Origin: Hymenobacter cheonanensis | GTDB lineage: Bacteria > Bacteroidota > Bacteroidia > Cytophagales > Hymenobacteraceae | Reading direction: 5' to 3' | DNA length: 64,000 bases | Assembly (NCBI RefSeq): GCF_030581075.1 | Contig: NZ_JAUQSW010000011.1 | Coordinates: forward strand, 148,003 to 212,002 | Shown: positions 17,501-25,663 of the stretch, piece after piece | Numbering within the stretch: the stretch's first letter is position 1 | Layout: each line of letters starts with the position of its first letter | The notes under the pieces: generated by a model | Database searches by the model: none | The model's input: the letters and a program-made list of their open reading frames with translations, nothing else | What the model was told of the DNA's origin: nothing | Translations under genes and position numbers: made by a program

Positions 17501-17667
17501 GCCGCAAATTCTTTTTCCAACAGGCTAACCTGCTCGCCGGTAAGCTTGGTGGTGGGCTTGTTTTCTACCGCAATTCCCTTCCGGGAAAGGGCCTCGACGG
17601 CCCGGTCGATGCCAATGTTCAGGTCTTTGGCTGCCTGTAAAAGCCGTTTCGGGGTTGCTTCCGCCAT
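14515..17667 (-). CDS. infB: translation initiation factor IF-2
   Basis: 1050 residues from the ATG at 17667 (MAEATPKRLLQAAKDLNIG, the IF2 N-terminal fold); 12 extra residues from a further upstream ATG are unlikely. IF-2 is the GTPase that places fMet-tRNA in the 30S P site. The G domain is clear: G1 IMGHVDHGKTSL, G3 FLDTPGHEAF, G4 ALNKVDK, followed by domains II-IV ending near the C-terminus. Residues about 80-330 are extremely Ala/Pro-rich (APAP, AAPAAP runs) and about 335-450 are Gly/Asn/Arg/Gln-rich (GQGNRPGQGNRP), which makes the protein longer than most IF-2. Third gene of rimP-nusA-infB but with its own promoter box and an intervening hairpin. Confidence 0.97.
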   Translation of the reverse strand: MAEATPKRLLQAAKDLNIGIDRAVEALSRKGIAVENKPTTKLTGEQVSLLEKEFAASAQDKQEAQRHTQARRQSELNAQAQAAVAKPAPAPKPAPAAVPVATVVAPAPVPAPVAVAPTPVAAPTPVTQAAVAPVPVAQPAPAATEAPKTPGLKVLGKIELDSKGRVIPARPAAPAAPAPTPAAEAKPAPVVAAAAPAPAPAAPVVTTPAPAPVAAAPAAPARPTPTYTAAPVAAAPAAAPAPAATTAPAASAPAAPAAAAPASPVAAAPAASATPEAPAAPAAEEGTITAKADQLKGLTVLGKIQLPVDSSRRGPGGRGPRPVASSDVRKSGVGAANQKKRQRLPAPGQPGGGAGTTTGTGQGGGYQGNRPAGGGPGQGNRPSGPGQGNRPGQGNRPGQGNNRPATPQVPLTPEQNDKQIQEQIKATLAKLSGGKTNAAANRAKYRRDKRGMAAEEREALRAQNELDAKTLKLTEFISANDLASLMDVNVNEVIKVCLGMGMFVSINQRLDAEAITVIADEFGYDVEFLSAEEDEEPIDMSDAPEDLVPRAPIVTIMGHVDHGKTSLLDYIREASVAKGEAGGITQHIGAYEVKTKSGNPITFLDTPGHEAFTAMRARGAKVTDIAIIVIAADDSVMPQTKEAINHAQAAGVPIIIALNKVDKPTANPEKIREELSQMNILVEEWGGKYQSQEVSAKSGLGVEDLLEKVLLEAELLDLHANPNRNAVGTVIEAELDKGRGYVTTVLVQTGTLNVGDIVLAGPHYGRVKAMTDYRGKKKKLAGPATPVQVLGLTGAPQAGDRIQVMETEREARELATQRQQLAREQSIRTKKHITLDEIGRRLAIGSFKELNILVKGDVDGSVEALSDSLLKLSTPEVKVNILSKGVGAISESDVLLASASDAIIIGFQVRPSQSARKLAEQEQIDVRLYSIIYNAINEVKDAMEGMLAPTLHEVVVANAEVRQVFNITKVGTIGGCMVTDGTFTRKTKVRVVRNGIVQYTGDIQDLKRFKDDVSEVRQGYECGISVKNFNDLQEGDNIEGFEEQEIKRKL

Positions 17668-17700
17668 TCTAATAAGTCGCGAACGAATACGTTCAGGGTG

Positions 17701-17708
17701 CAAAGGTA
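17701..17708 (-). promoter_or_regulatory. -7 promoter box (TACCTTTG) directly upstream of infB
   Basis: Exact TAnnTTTG match on the minus strand, 34 nt before the infB ATG and inside the rimP-nusA-infB cluster, so infB may be transcribed separately from nusA. Confidence 0.55.
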
Positions 17709-17712
17709 AAGA

Positions 17713-17760
17713 TTAAATCTGGCCAGCAGGCTATAAGTCAAGCCTACTGGCCTGATTTAA
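17713..17760 (-). other. imperfect 20-bp hairpin between nusA and infB
   Basis: Arms 17713-17732 and 17741-17760 pair over 20 bp with two mismatches and an 8-nt loop. On the minus strand it follows the nusA stop by 31 nt and ends in a T-rich stretch (TTTAATCTTTA) that also carries the infB promoter box. It could be a partial terminator or an mRNA processing site. Confidence 0.55.
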
Positions 17761-17791
17761 TAACTTACCCGCTGGCGGTTAGCCCCGGCCC

Positions 17792-19207
17792 TCATTGGGC
17801 GGCCGGAGCGCTGTCGGTATCGGCGGCCGGCGCCGGGGTCGGCTCGGCATCGTCGGAAGTGGGGCTAGCCGCGGCGGCCGGCGCGGGGCTGGCTTCCTCA
17901 GGCAGGTTGTCGTCATCCGCAAATTCCTGGCGGATAACGCGGTATACGTCGTCTACCGTTTCTTCTTCCAACTCCGTGCGGCGCACGATGTCTTCTTTCT
18001 TCACCGCCAATACGGCGCGGCCGGTGTCGAGGCCGATTTTCTTCAGCTCGGCAATCACCCAGCCTTCAATTTCGTCGGTAAACTCGTCGAGCGCGATGTC
18101 TTCTTCGTAGTCGGTGGCTTCGCGGAAAACGTCGATTTCCATGCCCACCAAGCGGCTAGCCAGCTTGATATTGGCACCGCCCCGGCCGATAGCCAGGCTC
18201 ACCTGGTCGGGCTTCATGAACACGGAAACCCGGCCCGTTTGTTCACTGATTTTCATCGAGCCCACCTTGGCCGGCGACAAGGCGCGCGAAATGAACAGCT
18301 CCAGGTTGTCGGTGTAGTTGATGATGTCGATGTTCTCGTTCATCAGCTCGCGCACTACGGGGTGAATGCGGCTGCCTTTCATACCTACACAGGCGCCTAC
18401 CGGGTCGATGCGCTCGTCGTAGCTTTCGACGGCTACCTTGGCGCGTTCGCCGGGCTCGCGCACCACGTTCTTGATGCTGATGAGGCCGTCGAAAATCTCG
18501 GGTACTTCCTGCTCAAACAAGCGCTCCAGGAATGCAGGGGCAGCGCGGCTCAGAATCACTTTCGGCGAACCGTTTACCACATCTACGCGGTGCACCACGG
18601 CGCGCACGGTGTCGCCCTTGCGGTAGCGGTCCTTCGGGATTTGCTCGCTCTTGGGCAGCACCAGCTCGTTTTCGTCCTTGTCCAGGATAAGCGCCTCGCG
18701 GCTCCATACCTGGTACACCTCGCCGGTGATGATTTCGCCCACGAGGTCCTTGTATTTCTGGTATAGGTTGTCGCGCTCCATGTCCTTCACGCGCTGAATC
18801 AGCGTTTGGCGGGCTAGCAGCACGGCGCGGCGGCCGAAGTCGTCAATTTTAATCGGCTCAGCCACCGATTCGCCAATCTCGAAATCGGGCTCAATCTTCT
18901 GGGCTTCGGCCAGCGGAATCTTGTCGAGGTCCCAGATATCTTCCGAATCGTCGTCCACGATTTCGCGGTTGCGCCAAATTTCCAGGTCACCGTTGTCGGG
19001 GTTCACAATCACGTCGAAGTTCGAGTCGTCCTCAAACTTCTTGCGAATCATCGTCCGGAACACGTCGTCCAGAATCGACATCATCGTGGGCCGGTCGATG
19101 TTGCGGCTCTTCGCAAACTCCTGAAAGTTTTCGATGAGCATCCGCGCGTTGAGGTCGGCCTGGGCGGCGGCAACCTCCTGGGGGCTAGGAGTGACTTTTT
19201 TAGCCAT
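17792..19207 (-). CDS. nusA: transcription termination/antitermination factor NusA
   Basis: 471 residues. NusA binds RNA polymerase and nascent RNA and modulates pausing, termination and antitermination. The N-terminal domain (about 1-135) precedes an S1 domain (VGEIITGEVYQVWSREALIL, about 150-220) and two KH domains carrying the RNA-binding loops DPVGACVGMKGSRIHPVVREL and LAIGRGGANIKLASRL. The tail from about 435 is acidic and Ala/Pro-rich, which is usual in Bacteroidota where the C-terminal acidic repeats of E. coli NusA are missing. Conserved order rimP-nusA-infB on the minus strand; a terminator-like hairpin upstream of rimP suggests possible NusA-dependent control. Confidence 0.97.
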   Translation of the reverse strand: MAKKVTPSPQEVAAAQADLNARMLIENFQEFAKSRNIDRPTMMSILDDVFRTMIRKKFEDDSNFDVIVNPDNGDLEIWRNREIVDDDSEDIWDLDKIPLAEAQKIEPDFEIGESVAEPIKIDDFGRRAVLLARQTLIQRVKDMERDNLYQKYKDLVGEIITGEVYQVWSREALILDKDENELVLPKSEQIPKDRYRKGDTVRAVVHRVDVVNGSPKVILSRAAPAFLERLFEQEVPEIFDGLISIKNVVREPGERAKVAVESYDERIDPVGACVGMKGSRIHPVVRELMNENIDIINYTDNLELFISRALSPAKVGSMKISEQTGRVSVFMKPDQVSLAIGRGGANIKLASRLVGMEIDVFREATDYEEDIALDEFTDEIEGWVIAELKKIGLDTGRAVLAVKKEDIVRRTELEEETVDDVYRVIRQEFADDDNLPEEASPAPAAAASPTSDDAEPTPAPAADTDSAPAAQ

Positions 19208-19317
19208 GAGAGATAAGTGAAAGCGTCTAAAAACCCAAACAAAAGCGGCAACTGAAGCGGCTAGGCTACCTGGTGGGGCTAGCTGCGAAATCCGTTCACT
19301 TCGTTTGAATCGGCAGT

Positions 19318-19791
19318 CTATTTAAAAGATATAACAACGGTGGCCTCCTTTATGTCCCCGAAAGGAATAAAGACGGCGGGCAGCGTGGTCTTCTTGGTTT
19401 TTACTTTGATAACTTCTTCCAGCTCAACACCTTCTTCGGTAACGGCCGTGAGCGGGCCGGTTTTTTCGGTGCCATCCTGCAGCTTCAGCGCCAGGCTGCG
19501 GCCGATGTGGCGCGGGTACTGGCGCGGGTCGGTGAGGGGCTGGTCGGCGCCCGGCGAGGTTACTTCGAGCGAGTAGGCGGCGTCTTCACCGTAGGCTTCT
19601 TCCATGCCCCGGTTGAGGCGGCGCGTTACCTGGGCGCACTCCTGAATACCGAGTCCGTTGGGGCCGTCGAGGGTAACGGTAATTTTGGGCATCACCGAAT
19701 CCGAGACGGTGAGGCCCACTACATATAACCCGCTGTCGCCGAGAGCGTCGGCGAGCAGCTGCTGAATACGTTGGCGGTCGAATTGAGCCAT
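19318..19791 (-). CDS. rimP: ribosome maturation factor RimP
   Basis: 157 residues, normal. RimP assists late 30S subunit assembly. The N-terminal alpha/beta domain carries GLGIQECAQVTRRLNRGME and the family hallmark YSLEVTSPGADQPLTDPRQYPRHIGR (E-V-S-S-P-G-x-x-R/Q-P-L in most relatives); the C-terminal SH3-like domain ends FIPFGDIKEATVVISFK. First gene of the operon with nusA and infB. The leader between its promoter box and ATG contains a stem-loop with a T tract. Confidence 0.95.
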   Translation of the reverse strand: MAQFDRQRIQQLLADALGDSGLYVVGLTVSDSVMPKITVTLDGPNGLGIQECAQVTRRLNRGMEEAYGEDAAYSLEVTSPGADQPLTDPRQYPRHIGRSLALKLQDGTEKTGPLTAVTEEGVELEEVIKVKTKKTTLPAVFIPFGDIKEATVVISFK

Positions 19792-19810
19792 GACAGGCGG
19801 GGGCTAGGAC

Positions 19811-19842
19811 AAAAAAAGAGGGGACTGCGCGTCCCCTCTTTT
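19811..19842 (-). promoter_or_regulatory. intrinsic-terminator-like hairpin in the rimP-nusA-infB leader (possible attenuator)
   Basis: Stem AGAGGGGAC/GTCCCCTCT with further A-T pairs (arms 19814-19825, 19831-19842) and a 5-nt loop. On the minus strand it is followed by seven T (19811-19817) and then, 19 nt later, the rimP ATG. It lies downstream of the TATCTTTG promoter box at 19867-19874, so a transcript from that promoter must pass it. In E. coli the homologous operon leader is terminated and read through under NusA control; the same logic here is inference. Confidence 0.65.
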
Positions 19843-19866
19843 CAGATTGAATACCATTTTCTGGTG

Positions 19867-19874
19867 CAAAGATA
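19867..19874 (-). promoter_or_regulatory. -7 promoter box (TATCTTTG) for rimP-nusA-infB
   Basis: Exact TAnnTTTG on the minus strand, 76 nt upstream of the rimP ATG, with the terminator-like hairpin between them. Confidence 0.55.
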
Positions 19875-19980
19875 CGAACTTTTTGGTGATGTTACTCGCC
19901 CGGTTTTTTAGTTATTGCCGCAAACCCGTAGATGGCCAGGTATCCGACGAGGCACCCAATAGCCGCCGCTTTATGTCGTT

Positions 19981-20151
19981 TTAGCGATAGACACAGGTTA
20001 ACTCCCGTAACGCCGCTCGTGCAAGCATCTTTCGAGCTTGGGTAGCCGGTTTCGTACTGATACTCACCATTGTGTTAATTACTGCGCAGCCCTCCAGCAT
20101 ACTGGCTAGGAGTAAAAAAACGGCTAGGTAGGCAATAAGGCGGTTCTTCAT
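19981..20151 (-). CDS. very small lipoprotein
   Basis: 56 residues from the ATG at 20151 (MKNRLIAYLAVFLLLASM, then the lipobox LEGC at residues 19-22). The mature part is only about 35 residues, basic, with a single further Cys near the end (ELTCVYR). No family recognised. It starts 23 nt after the stop of the gamma-glutamyltranspeptidase gene on the same strand, so it may be co-transcribed. The signal peptide and lipobox are the only support that it is real. Confidence 0.5.
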   Translation of the reverse strand: MKNRLIAYLAVFLLLASMLEGCAVINTMVSISTKPATQARKMLARAALRELTCVYR

Positions 20152-20174
20152 CCGGTACCCAAACTGAAAGCCAA

Positions 20175-21923
20175 TCAGTAGCCCACCGCCTTGTCGTCGC
20201 CCCTGGGGTCGGCGCCGCCCTCCAGGCGGCCATCGGGCAGCACCCGGATGATATCGAGGCGGCCCCACGCGGCGCGCGGCTTGGGGTTGAAGCCTTTTTC
20301 CTGCAAGGTTTTTTCGGCTTCGGGCGTGAGGGCGCCGGCCTCCACGTCGAGCTGGTCGGGCAGCCACTGGTGGTGCAGGCGCGGCGCCGATACGGCCTGC
20401 TCAGCATTGCCGCCGTAGTCGACTACCGACAAAATACTCTGCAACACGCTGGTAATGATGGTGCTGCCGCCCGGCGAGCCCGTGACGAGAAACAGCTTGC
20501 CACCCCTAGCCAGGATAGCGGGCGTCATGCTGCTGAGCATGCGCTTGCCGGGTGCGATGGCGTTGGCGGTGCCGCCCACCAGGCCATACATATTGGGCAC
20601 GCCGGCTTTCGAGCTGAAGTCATCCATCTCATTATTAAGCAGGAAGCCGGCGCCGGCCACTACTTCCTTGCTGCCGTAAGCACCGTTGAGGGTGGTGGTG
20701 CAGCTAACCGCATTGCCCTGGGCATCGACGATGCTGTAGTGCGTAGTTTGGTCGCTTTCGTAGGGCGGCAGGCCGGCGCCGGCGGCTACGGCAGTGCTAG
20801 GGGTGGCCTGGCCATCGGGCCGGATGGTGGCGCTACGCTGTTTGTTGTAGTCCTTGGCTAGGAGTTGGGCCACGGGCACCTTGCCAAAATCGGGGTCGCC
20901 GAGGTAGGTAGCGCGGTCGGCGTAGGCGCGGCGCTCGGCTTCGGTAATGAGGGCCACGCCGGCCGGCGAGTGGTAGCCGAGCTTGCCTAAGTTGCTGGTT
21001 TCCAGCATTTGCAAAATTTGCAGCAGGGCCACGCCGCCGCTGCTAGGGGGCGGCATCGTAATCACGTCGTAGCCGCGGTACTGGCCGTGCAGCGCGGCGC
21101 GCCACTTGGGCTGGTAGCCATTGAGGTCTTGCTGGGTGATGAGGCCGCCGCCCTTCTTCATTTCGGCCAGCAGCAGCTCGGCCGTGCGGCCCTGGTAAAA
21201 GCCGGCGCGGCCCTGGTGCTGAATGCGTTCCAGCACGGCGGCCAGCTCGGGCTGCTTGAGGGTGTCGCCCTTTTGCCAGGCCGTGGCGCGCACAAAAACC
21301 GGCGGCGAGCCGGGGTTGTATTTAATAAAATCGGCCTGCGTGCGGTTGAGGCCCGCCGCCTCCTTTTCGGTGAGGGCCACGCCGCGGCTGGCTAGCCGCA
21401 CGGCGGGGGCCACGAGCCGGGCCCAAGGTAGCTTGCCGAGCTTTTTATGCAGCGCCTCCATGCCGGCCACGGTGCCGGGCGTGCCCACGGCCAGGGCGCC
21501 GGCGGTGCTGCGGCCGGGCACGATGTTGCCGCTGGCATCGAGGTACATATCGCGGCTGGCGGCGGCGGGGGCGGTTTCGCGAAAGTCGAGGGTGCCGTCC
21601 TGGCCGCTCTTGTCGCGGTACACGATAAAACCCCCGCCGCCCACGTTGCCGGCCACCGGCAGCACCACGGCCAGGGCAAACTGCACGGCCACGGCCGCAT
21701 CGTAGGCATTGCCGCCCTGCTGCATAATAGCGCAGCCCACCTTAGAGGCCTCGGGGTGGGCCGATACCACCAAGGCGTGGCGCGCCACCACGGGCACGGT
21801 GGCCGGGGGCAGCTGGTCGGCCACGGGCGCCACCACCCGGCCAGCTGCCTTTTGGCCCAAAGCCGGGCTAGCCAGCCCCGCCAGCAGCAACATGGCCGAA
21901 GAAAAACGAGAAAACGTATGCAT
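20175..21923 (-). CDS. ggt: gamma-glutamyltransferase (gamma-glutamyltranspeptidase) precursor
   Basis: 582 residues from the ATG at 21923 (MHTFSRFSSAMLLLAGLASP), giving a clean signal peptide cleaved after LGQ. The periplasmic enzyme is made as a proenzyme that autocleaves before a Thr to form large and small subunits, then transfers or hydrolyses the gamma-glutamyl group of glutathione. Visible hallmarks: GGNAYDAAVAVQFALAVV and NVGGGGFI near the N-terminus, RETAPAAA (substrate Arg region), and DQTTHYSIVDAQGNAVS, where Thr393 is the expected nucleophile and new N-terminus. The following GSPGGSTII loop is also conserved. Divergent from glgB across 72 bp. Confidence 0.95.
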   Translation of the reverse strand: MHTFSRFSSAMLLLAGLASPALGQKAAGRVVAPVADQLPPATVPVVARHALVVSAHPEASKVGCAIMQQGGNAYDAAVAVQFALAVVLPVAGNVGGGGFIVYRDKSGQDGTLDFRETAPAAASRDMYLDASGNIVPGRSTAGALAVGTPGTVAGMEALHKKLGKLPWARLVAPAVRLASRGVALTEKEAAGLNRTQADFIKYNPGSPPVFVRATAWQKGDTLKQPELAAVLERIQHQGRAGFYQGRTAELLLAEMKKGGGLITQQDLNGYQPKWRAALHGQYRGYDVITMPPPSSGGVALLQILQMLETSNLGKLGYHSPAGVALITEAERRAYADRATYLGDPDFGKVPVAQLLAKDYNKQRSATIRPDGQATPSTAVAAGAGLPPYESDQTTHYSIVDAQGNAVSCTTTLNGAYGSKEVVAGAGFLLNNEMDDFSSKAGVPNMYGLVGGTANAIAPGKRMLSSMTPAILARGGKLFLVTGSPGGSTIITSVLQSILSVVDYGGNAEQAVSAPRLHHQWLPDQLDVEAGALTPEAEKTLQEKGFNPKPRAAWGRLDIIRVLPDGRLEGGADPRGDDKAVGY

Positions 21924-21965
21924 GTCGCAAAGTAGGCACAACGCCCGGTCTGCCGGGCAGTTGCC

Positions 21966-21973
21966 TACCTTTG
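21966..21973 (+). promoter_or_regulatory. -7 promoter box (TACCTTTG) for glgB
   Basis: Exact TAnnTTTG on the plus strand 23 nt before the glgB ATG at 21996, in the divergent ggt-glgB gap. Confidence 0.5.
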
Positions 21974-21995
21974 AAAAGCTAAATCTTTCTTGCTT

Positions 21996-24056
21996 ATGTC
22001 TGCCAAAACCCAGGCTCCCGCCGCTCCCGCCCCCGTGCTGACGCTCACCCAGGAAGACTCCTGGCTACAGCCCTACGAGCCCGTGCTGCTGGCTCGCCAG
22101 CAGCGGCTAGCCGACCGGCTGGCCGCCATCACCACCGAATACGGCTCGCTGGGCAAGTTTGCCACCGGCCACCAACGCTTTGGCTTGCACTACGATGCCC
22201 GCCGCCGCGGCTACGTGGTGCGCGAGTGGGCGCCCGGCGCCGAGGCCGTGAGCCTGGTGGGCGATTTCAATTTCTGGAACCGCGCAGCCGACCCGTTGCA
22301 GAAAGACGAGGCTAGCGGCGTGTGGGAAGGCTTTATCGCCGACGATGAACACGGCCGCCGCCCGGCCGCCGGCTCGCGCTACAAGCTGCACGTGGTGGCC
22401 CACGGCCAGGGCAAAGACCGCCTGCCCGCCTACCTGCGCCGCGCCGTGCAAGACGAGCAAACCAAGGATTATTCGGCCCAGCTCTGGGTGCCCGAAACGC
22501 CCTTTAAGTGGACAGATTCGACCTTCCGCATCAACAGCGCTACCAAGGGCCAGCCGCTGATTTACGAGGCGCACGTGGGCATGGCCCAGGAAGAAGGCCG
22601 CGTGGGCACCTACCGCGAGTTCGCCGACCACATTTTGCCCCGCATTCAGGCCGATGGCTACAATGCCGTGCAGCTGATGGCGGTGCTGGAACACCCGTAC
22701 TACGGCTCGTTTGGCTACCACGTGGCCAATTTCTTCGCGCCCAGCTCGCGCTTCGGCACGCCCGAGGACCTGAAATATTTGGTAAACGAGGCCCACAAGC
22801 GCGGCATTGTGGTGCTGCTCGACCTCGTGCACTCGCACGCCGTGAAGAATGAGGCCGAGGGGCTAGCCGACTTCGACGGCTCGGGCAACCTCTACTTTCA
22901 CAAGGGCGAGCGCGGCAACCACCCCGGCTGGGACAGCAAGCTCTTCGACTACGGCCGGCCCGAGGTGCAGCAGTTTTTGCTCTCCAATTTGCGCTACTGG
23001 CTCGAAGAATTTCACTTCGACGGCTTCCGCTTCGATGGCGTTACCTCGATGCTGTACCACCACCACGGCGAGGGCCACGCCTTCGGCGGCTACGACAGCT
23101 ACTTCGGCCCGCAGGCCGACGACGACGCCATCCTGTACCTGATGCTGGCCAGTACGCTGGTGCGCGAACTCAAAAAATCGGCTCTGCTCATTGCCGAGGA
23201 CATGAGCGGCCTGCCCGGCCTGTGCCGGCCCATCGCCGATGGCGGCGTGGGCTTCGATTACCGCCTGGGCATGGGCCTGCCCGATTTCTGGATTAAAACC
23301 CTCAAGCACAAGCGCGACGAAGACTGGGACCTCGGCGAGCTGTGGCACCAACTGGTAAACCGCCGGGCCGGCGAAAAAACCGTGGCCTACGCCGAAAGCC
23401 ACGACCAAGCTTTGGTGGGCGACAAAACGCTGGCGCAGTGGCTGTATGGCGACGCCATTTACAGCCACATGCACGTGCTCGATGGCGATGGCGGCGCGGC
23501 CAGGGCCACGGCGCTGCACAAGCTCATCCGGCTCATTACGCTGAGCGCGGGCGGCGAGGCCTACCTCAACTTTATGGGCAACGAGTTTGGGCACCCCGAG
23601 TGGATAGATTTTCCGCGGGCCGGCAACGACTGGAGTTACCACTACGCCCGCCGCCAGTGGAGCCTGGCCGACAACCCCGACCTGCGCTACCACCAGCTGC
23701 TGGCCTTCGACCAGGCCATGCTGAGCCTGGCCCGCGAGCGCCAGCTGCTTGTAAAAGGCCCCGCCACGCTGCTCAATATTGATTTTGGCAATAAAATCAT
23801 CGCCTTCGAGCGCGCGGGCCTGGTGTTCGTATTCAGCTTCAACGTGAGCGAGAGCTTCTTCGACTATGGCATTCCGGTGCCGGCCGTGGGGCGCTACCGC
23901 CTGGTGCTCACCTCCGACCGGCCCGCGTTCGGCGGCTTCGACCGGCTTGATGAGAAAGTGATTTACGACACGCTAGGGGGCGGCGGCACCGCCGAGGCGC
24001 CGCGCCTGCGCCTCTACGTGCCGAGCCGCACGGCACTGGTGCTGAGCAATAAATAA
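21996..24056 (+). CDS. glgB: 1,4-alpha-glucan branching enzyme (GH13, eukaryote-like type)
   Basis: 686 residues from the ATG at 21996 (MSAKTQAP); a TTG two codons upstream is unlikely. It makes alpha-1,6 branches in glycogen. Order: CBM48 (GLHYDARRRGYVVREWAPGA), GH13 barrel, C-terminal all-beta domain. Catalytic nucleophile Asp347 in GFRFDGVTSM and acid/base Glu401 in LIAEDMSG; third Asp in AESHDQAL. The motifs HHGEGHAFGGY and the short C-terminal region fit the eukaryotic/bacteroidal branch (GBE1-like) rather than the E. coli type. First of a plus-strand pair with the CLC transporter, and near GH31 and a glycogen-synthase-like fragment. Confidence 0.94.
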   Translation: MSAKTQAPAAPAPVLTLTQEDSWLQPYEPVLLARQQRLADRLAAITTEYGSLGKFATGHQRFGLHYDARRRGYVVREWAPGAEAVSLVGDFNFWNRAADPLQKDEASGVWEGFIADDEHGRRPAAGSRYKLHVVAHGQGKDRLPAYLRRAVQDEQTKDYSAQLWVPETPFKWTDSTFRINSATKGQPLIYEAHVGMAQEEGRVGTYREFADHILPRIQADGYNAVQLMAVLEHPYYGSFGYHVANFFAPSSRFGTPEDLKYLVNEAHKRGIVVLLDLVHSHAVKNEAEGLADFDGSGNLYFHKGERGNHPGWDSKLFDYGRPEVQQFLLSNLRYWLEEFHFDGFRFDGVTSMLYHHHGEGHAFGGYDSYFGPQADDDAILYLMLASTLVRELKKSALLIAEDMSGLPGLCRPIADGGVGFDYRLGMGLPDFWIKTLKHKRDEDWDLGELWHQLVNRRAGEKTVAYAESHDQALVGDKTLAQWLYGDAIYSHMHVLDGDGGAARATALHKLIRLITLSAGGEAYLNFMGNEFGHPEWIDFPRAGNDWSYHYARRQWSLADNPDLRYHQLLAFDQAMLSLARERQLLVKGPATLLNIDFGNKIIAFERAGLVFVFSFNVSESFFDYGIPVPAVGRYRLVLTSDRPAFGGFDRLDEKVIYDTLGGGGTAEAPRLRLYVPSRTALVLSNK

Positions 24057-24063
24057 CTGCTGA

Positions 24064-24097
24064 AGACCCGGGCTGGAAAAGGCTCGGGTCTTTTTTT
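24064..24097 (+). terminator. terminator after glgB
   Basis: Stem AGACCCG/CGGGTCT (24064-24070, 24085-24091) followed by seven T (24091-24097), eight nt after the glgB stop. Confidence 0.85.
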
Positions 24098-24181
24098 AGC
24101 GTTAATTCTGCGCCAAGGGTAGCCATACCCGGCGCTGTTGGCGTTAACCAAGCCGGCCGCCGCAACCTGCCGCCCTCCGCT

Positions 24182-25585
24182 ATGTCCGATTTGTCTACCC
24201 GCTACGCCCGCGTCTTATCGTTGCTCGACCGCCACGTTATTCGTCCGCTTTACACCGACCGGGTGCGCCGCGTTATCCTGCAAAGCTTCCCGTTTTGGAT
24301 AGCCTCGCTGCTCACCGGGCTCGTGGCCGTGGGCTACGAAAAAGTGTTTGGCTGGGCCGAGCAGGCCAGCTTTACCTGGCTGGGCAATACCCCGTGGCTA
24401 GCCTTTGTAGTAACGCCCGTGGCCTTCGGGGCGTCGTGGCTGCTGGTGCGGCAGCTGGCCCCGGCGGCGCGTGGCAGCGGCATTCCGCAGGTGATGGCCG
24501 GCATCGAGCTGTCCAACCCGGCGCATCATCAGCACACGGCTTACCTGCTGAGCTTGCGCGTGGCCGTGGTGAAGGTGCTAAGCAGCGTGGTGTTGCTGCT
24601 GGGCGGGGGCGTTATCGGGCGCGAGGGGCCGACTATCCAGGTGTCGGCCGCTATTTTTCGGGCTATCAATAAGTTGCAGCCGGCGGGCTGGCCGCAGCTC
24701 TCGCGCCAGATTGCGCTGGTAACGGGCGGCGCGGCGGGCCTGGCGGCCGCCTTCAACACCCCGCTAGGGGGCATTGTGTTTGTGGTAGAGGAGCTGACCC
24801 AGATGCACATGGCCCGGTTTCGCATGGCGGTGTTCACGGCCGTTATCATTGCCGGCCTCACCGCCCAAACCTTCCTCGGGCCCTACCTCTACCTGGGCTT
24901 TCCCAAAATTATTCCGGCTACCGGCCGGGTGCAGCTGGTAGTGGTGCTGGTCGCCATTGTGTGCGGGCTAGCGGGCGCGTTTTTTGCCAAAACCCTGCTC
25001 TGGCTAAGTGCCTACCGCAAGCGGTTTGCCACGCTGGCGGCCCAGGCGGGCTGGGTGCTGGGCTGCGGCCTGCTGATGGCGGGCATTGCCTACGCCTTTG
25101 GCAATGAAGGCGTTGGTACGGGCAAGCCCATTATCAACCGGCTGCTGTTTCAGAATAACGGCCTCACGCCCTGGTACCTGTTTCCGGTGCGGTTTGCGGG
25201 CATGGCCCTCAGCTACAGCAGCGGCGGCGCGGGCGGCGTGTTTGCCACCTCGCTGAGCGCGGGCGCTATCCTGGGCGATGGCATTGCCCGGCTGTCGGGC
25301 GTAGCAATTGCCGACCGCAACCTGCTGATTCTGGTGAGTATGGTGAGCTTTCTCACCGGGGTAGTGCGCTCGCCGTTCACGGCCGCCATCTTGGTGCTGG
25401 AAATGACGGACCGGCACTCGGCCATTTTCCAGCTGCTAATCAGCGGTTTGCTAGCCCAAAGCGTGGCCACGCTGGTCGACCCTCACTCGCTCTACGAGCA
25501 CCTCAAGCAGAGCTTCATCCGCGAAGCCCTGCCGCCGCGCCGCAGCCCGGAAGCGCAAGTAACACCCGCGCCCCAACCAGGCTGA
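24182..25585 (+). CDS. CLC-family chloride channel / proton antiporter
   Basis: 467 residues with about ten membrane helices; moves chloride across the inner membrane, probably in exchange for protons. The selectivity-filter motifs are clear: GSGIPQV, GREGPTIQ and GGAGGVFATS. By direct counting the gating Glu falls at 148 and the internal proton Glu at 203 (FVVEELTQ), the same numbers as in E. coli ClcA, which argues for an antiporter rather than a passive channel. In the third motif the usual Pro (GxFxP) is Thr (GVFATS). No CBS domains. Separated from glgB by a terminator, so probably independently expressed. Confidence 0.93.
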   Translation: MSDLSTRYARVLSLLDRHVIRPLYTDRVRRVILQSFPFWIASLLTGLVAVGYEKVFGWAEQASFTWLGNTPWLAFVVTPVAFGASWLLVRQLAPAARGSGIPQVMAGIELSNPAHHQHTAYLLSLRVAVVKVLSSVVLLLGGGVIGREGPTIQVSAAIFRAINKLQPAGWPQLSRQIALVTGGAAGLAAAFNTPLGGIVFVVEELTQMHMARFRMAVFTAVIIAGLTAQTFLGPYLYLGFPKIIPATGRVQLVVVLVAIVCGLAGAFFAKTLLWLSAYRKRFATLAAQAGWVLGCGLLMAGIAYAFGNEGVGTGKPIINRLLFQNNGLTPWYLFPVRFAGMALSYSSGGAGGVFATSLSAGAILGDGIARLSGVAIADRNLLILVSMVSFLTGVVRSPFTAAILVLEMTDRHSAIFQLLISGLLAQSVATLVDPHSLYEHLKQSFIREALPPRRSPEAQVTPAPQPG

Positions 25586-25663
25586 CTAGCCTAGTGCGCC
25601 GGCGCAAGCTGGTTTACGTCGTTCGTCGGTAGGCAGGAGGCTGAATAGCAGTGCACTACGCTG

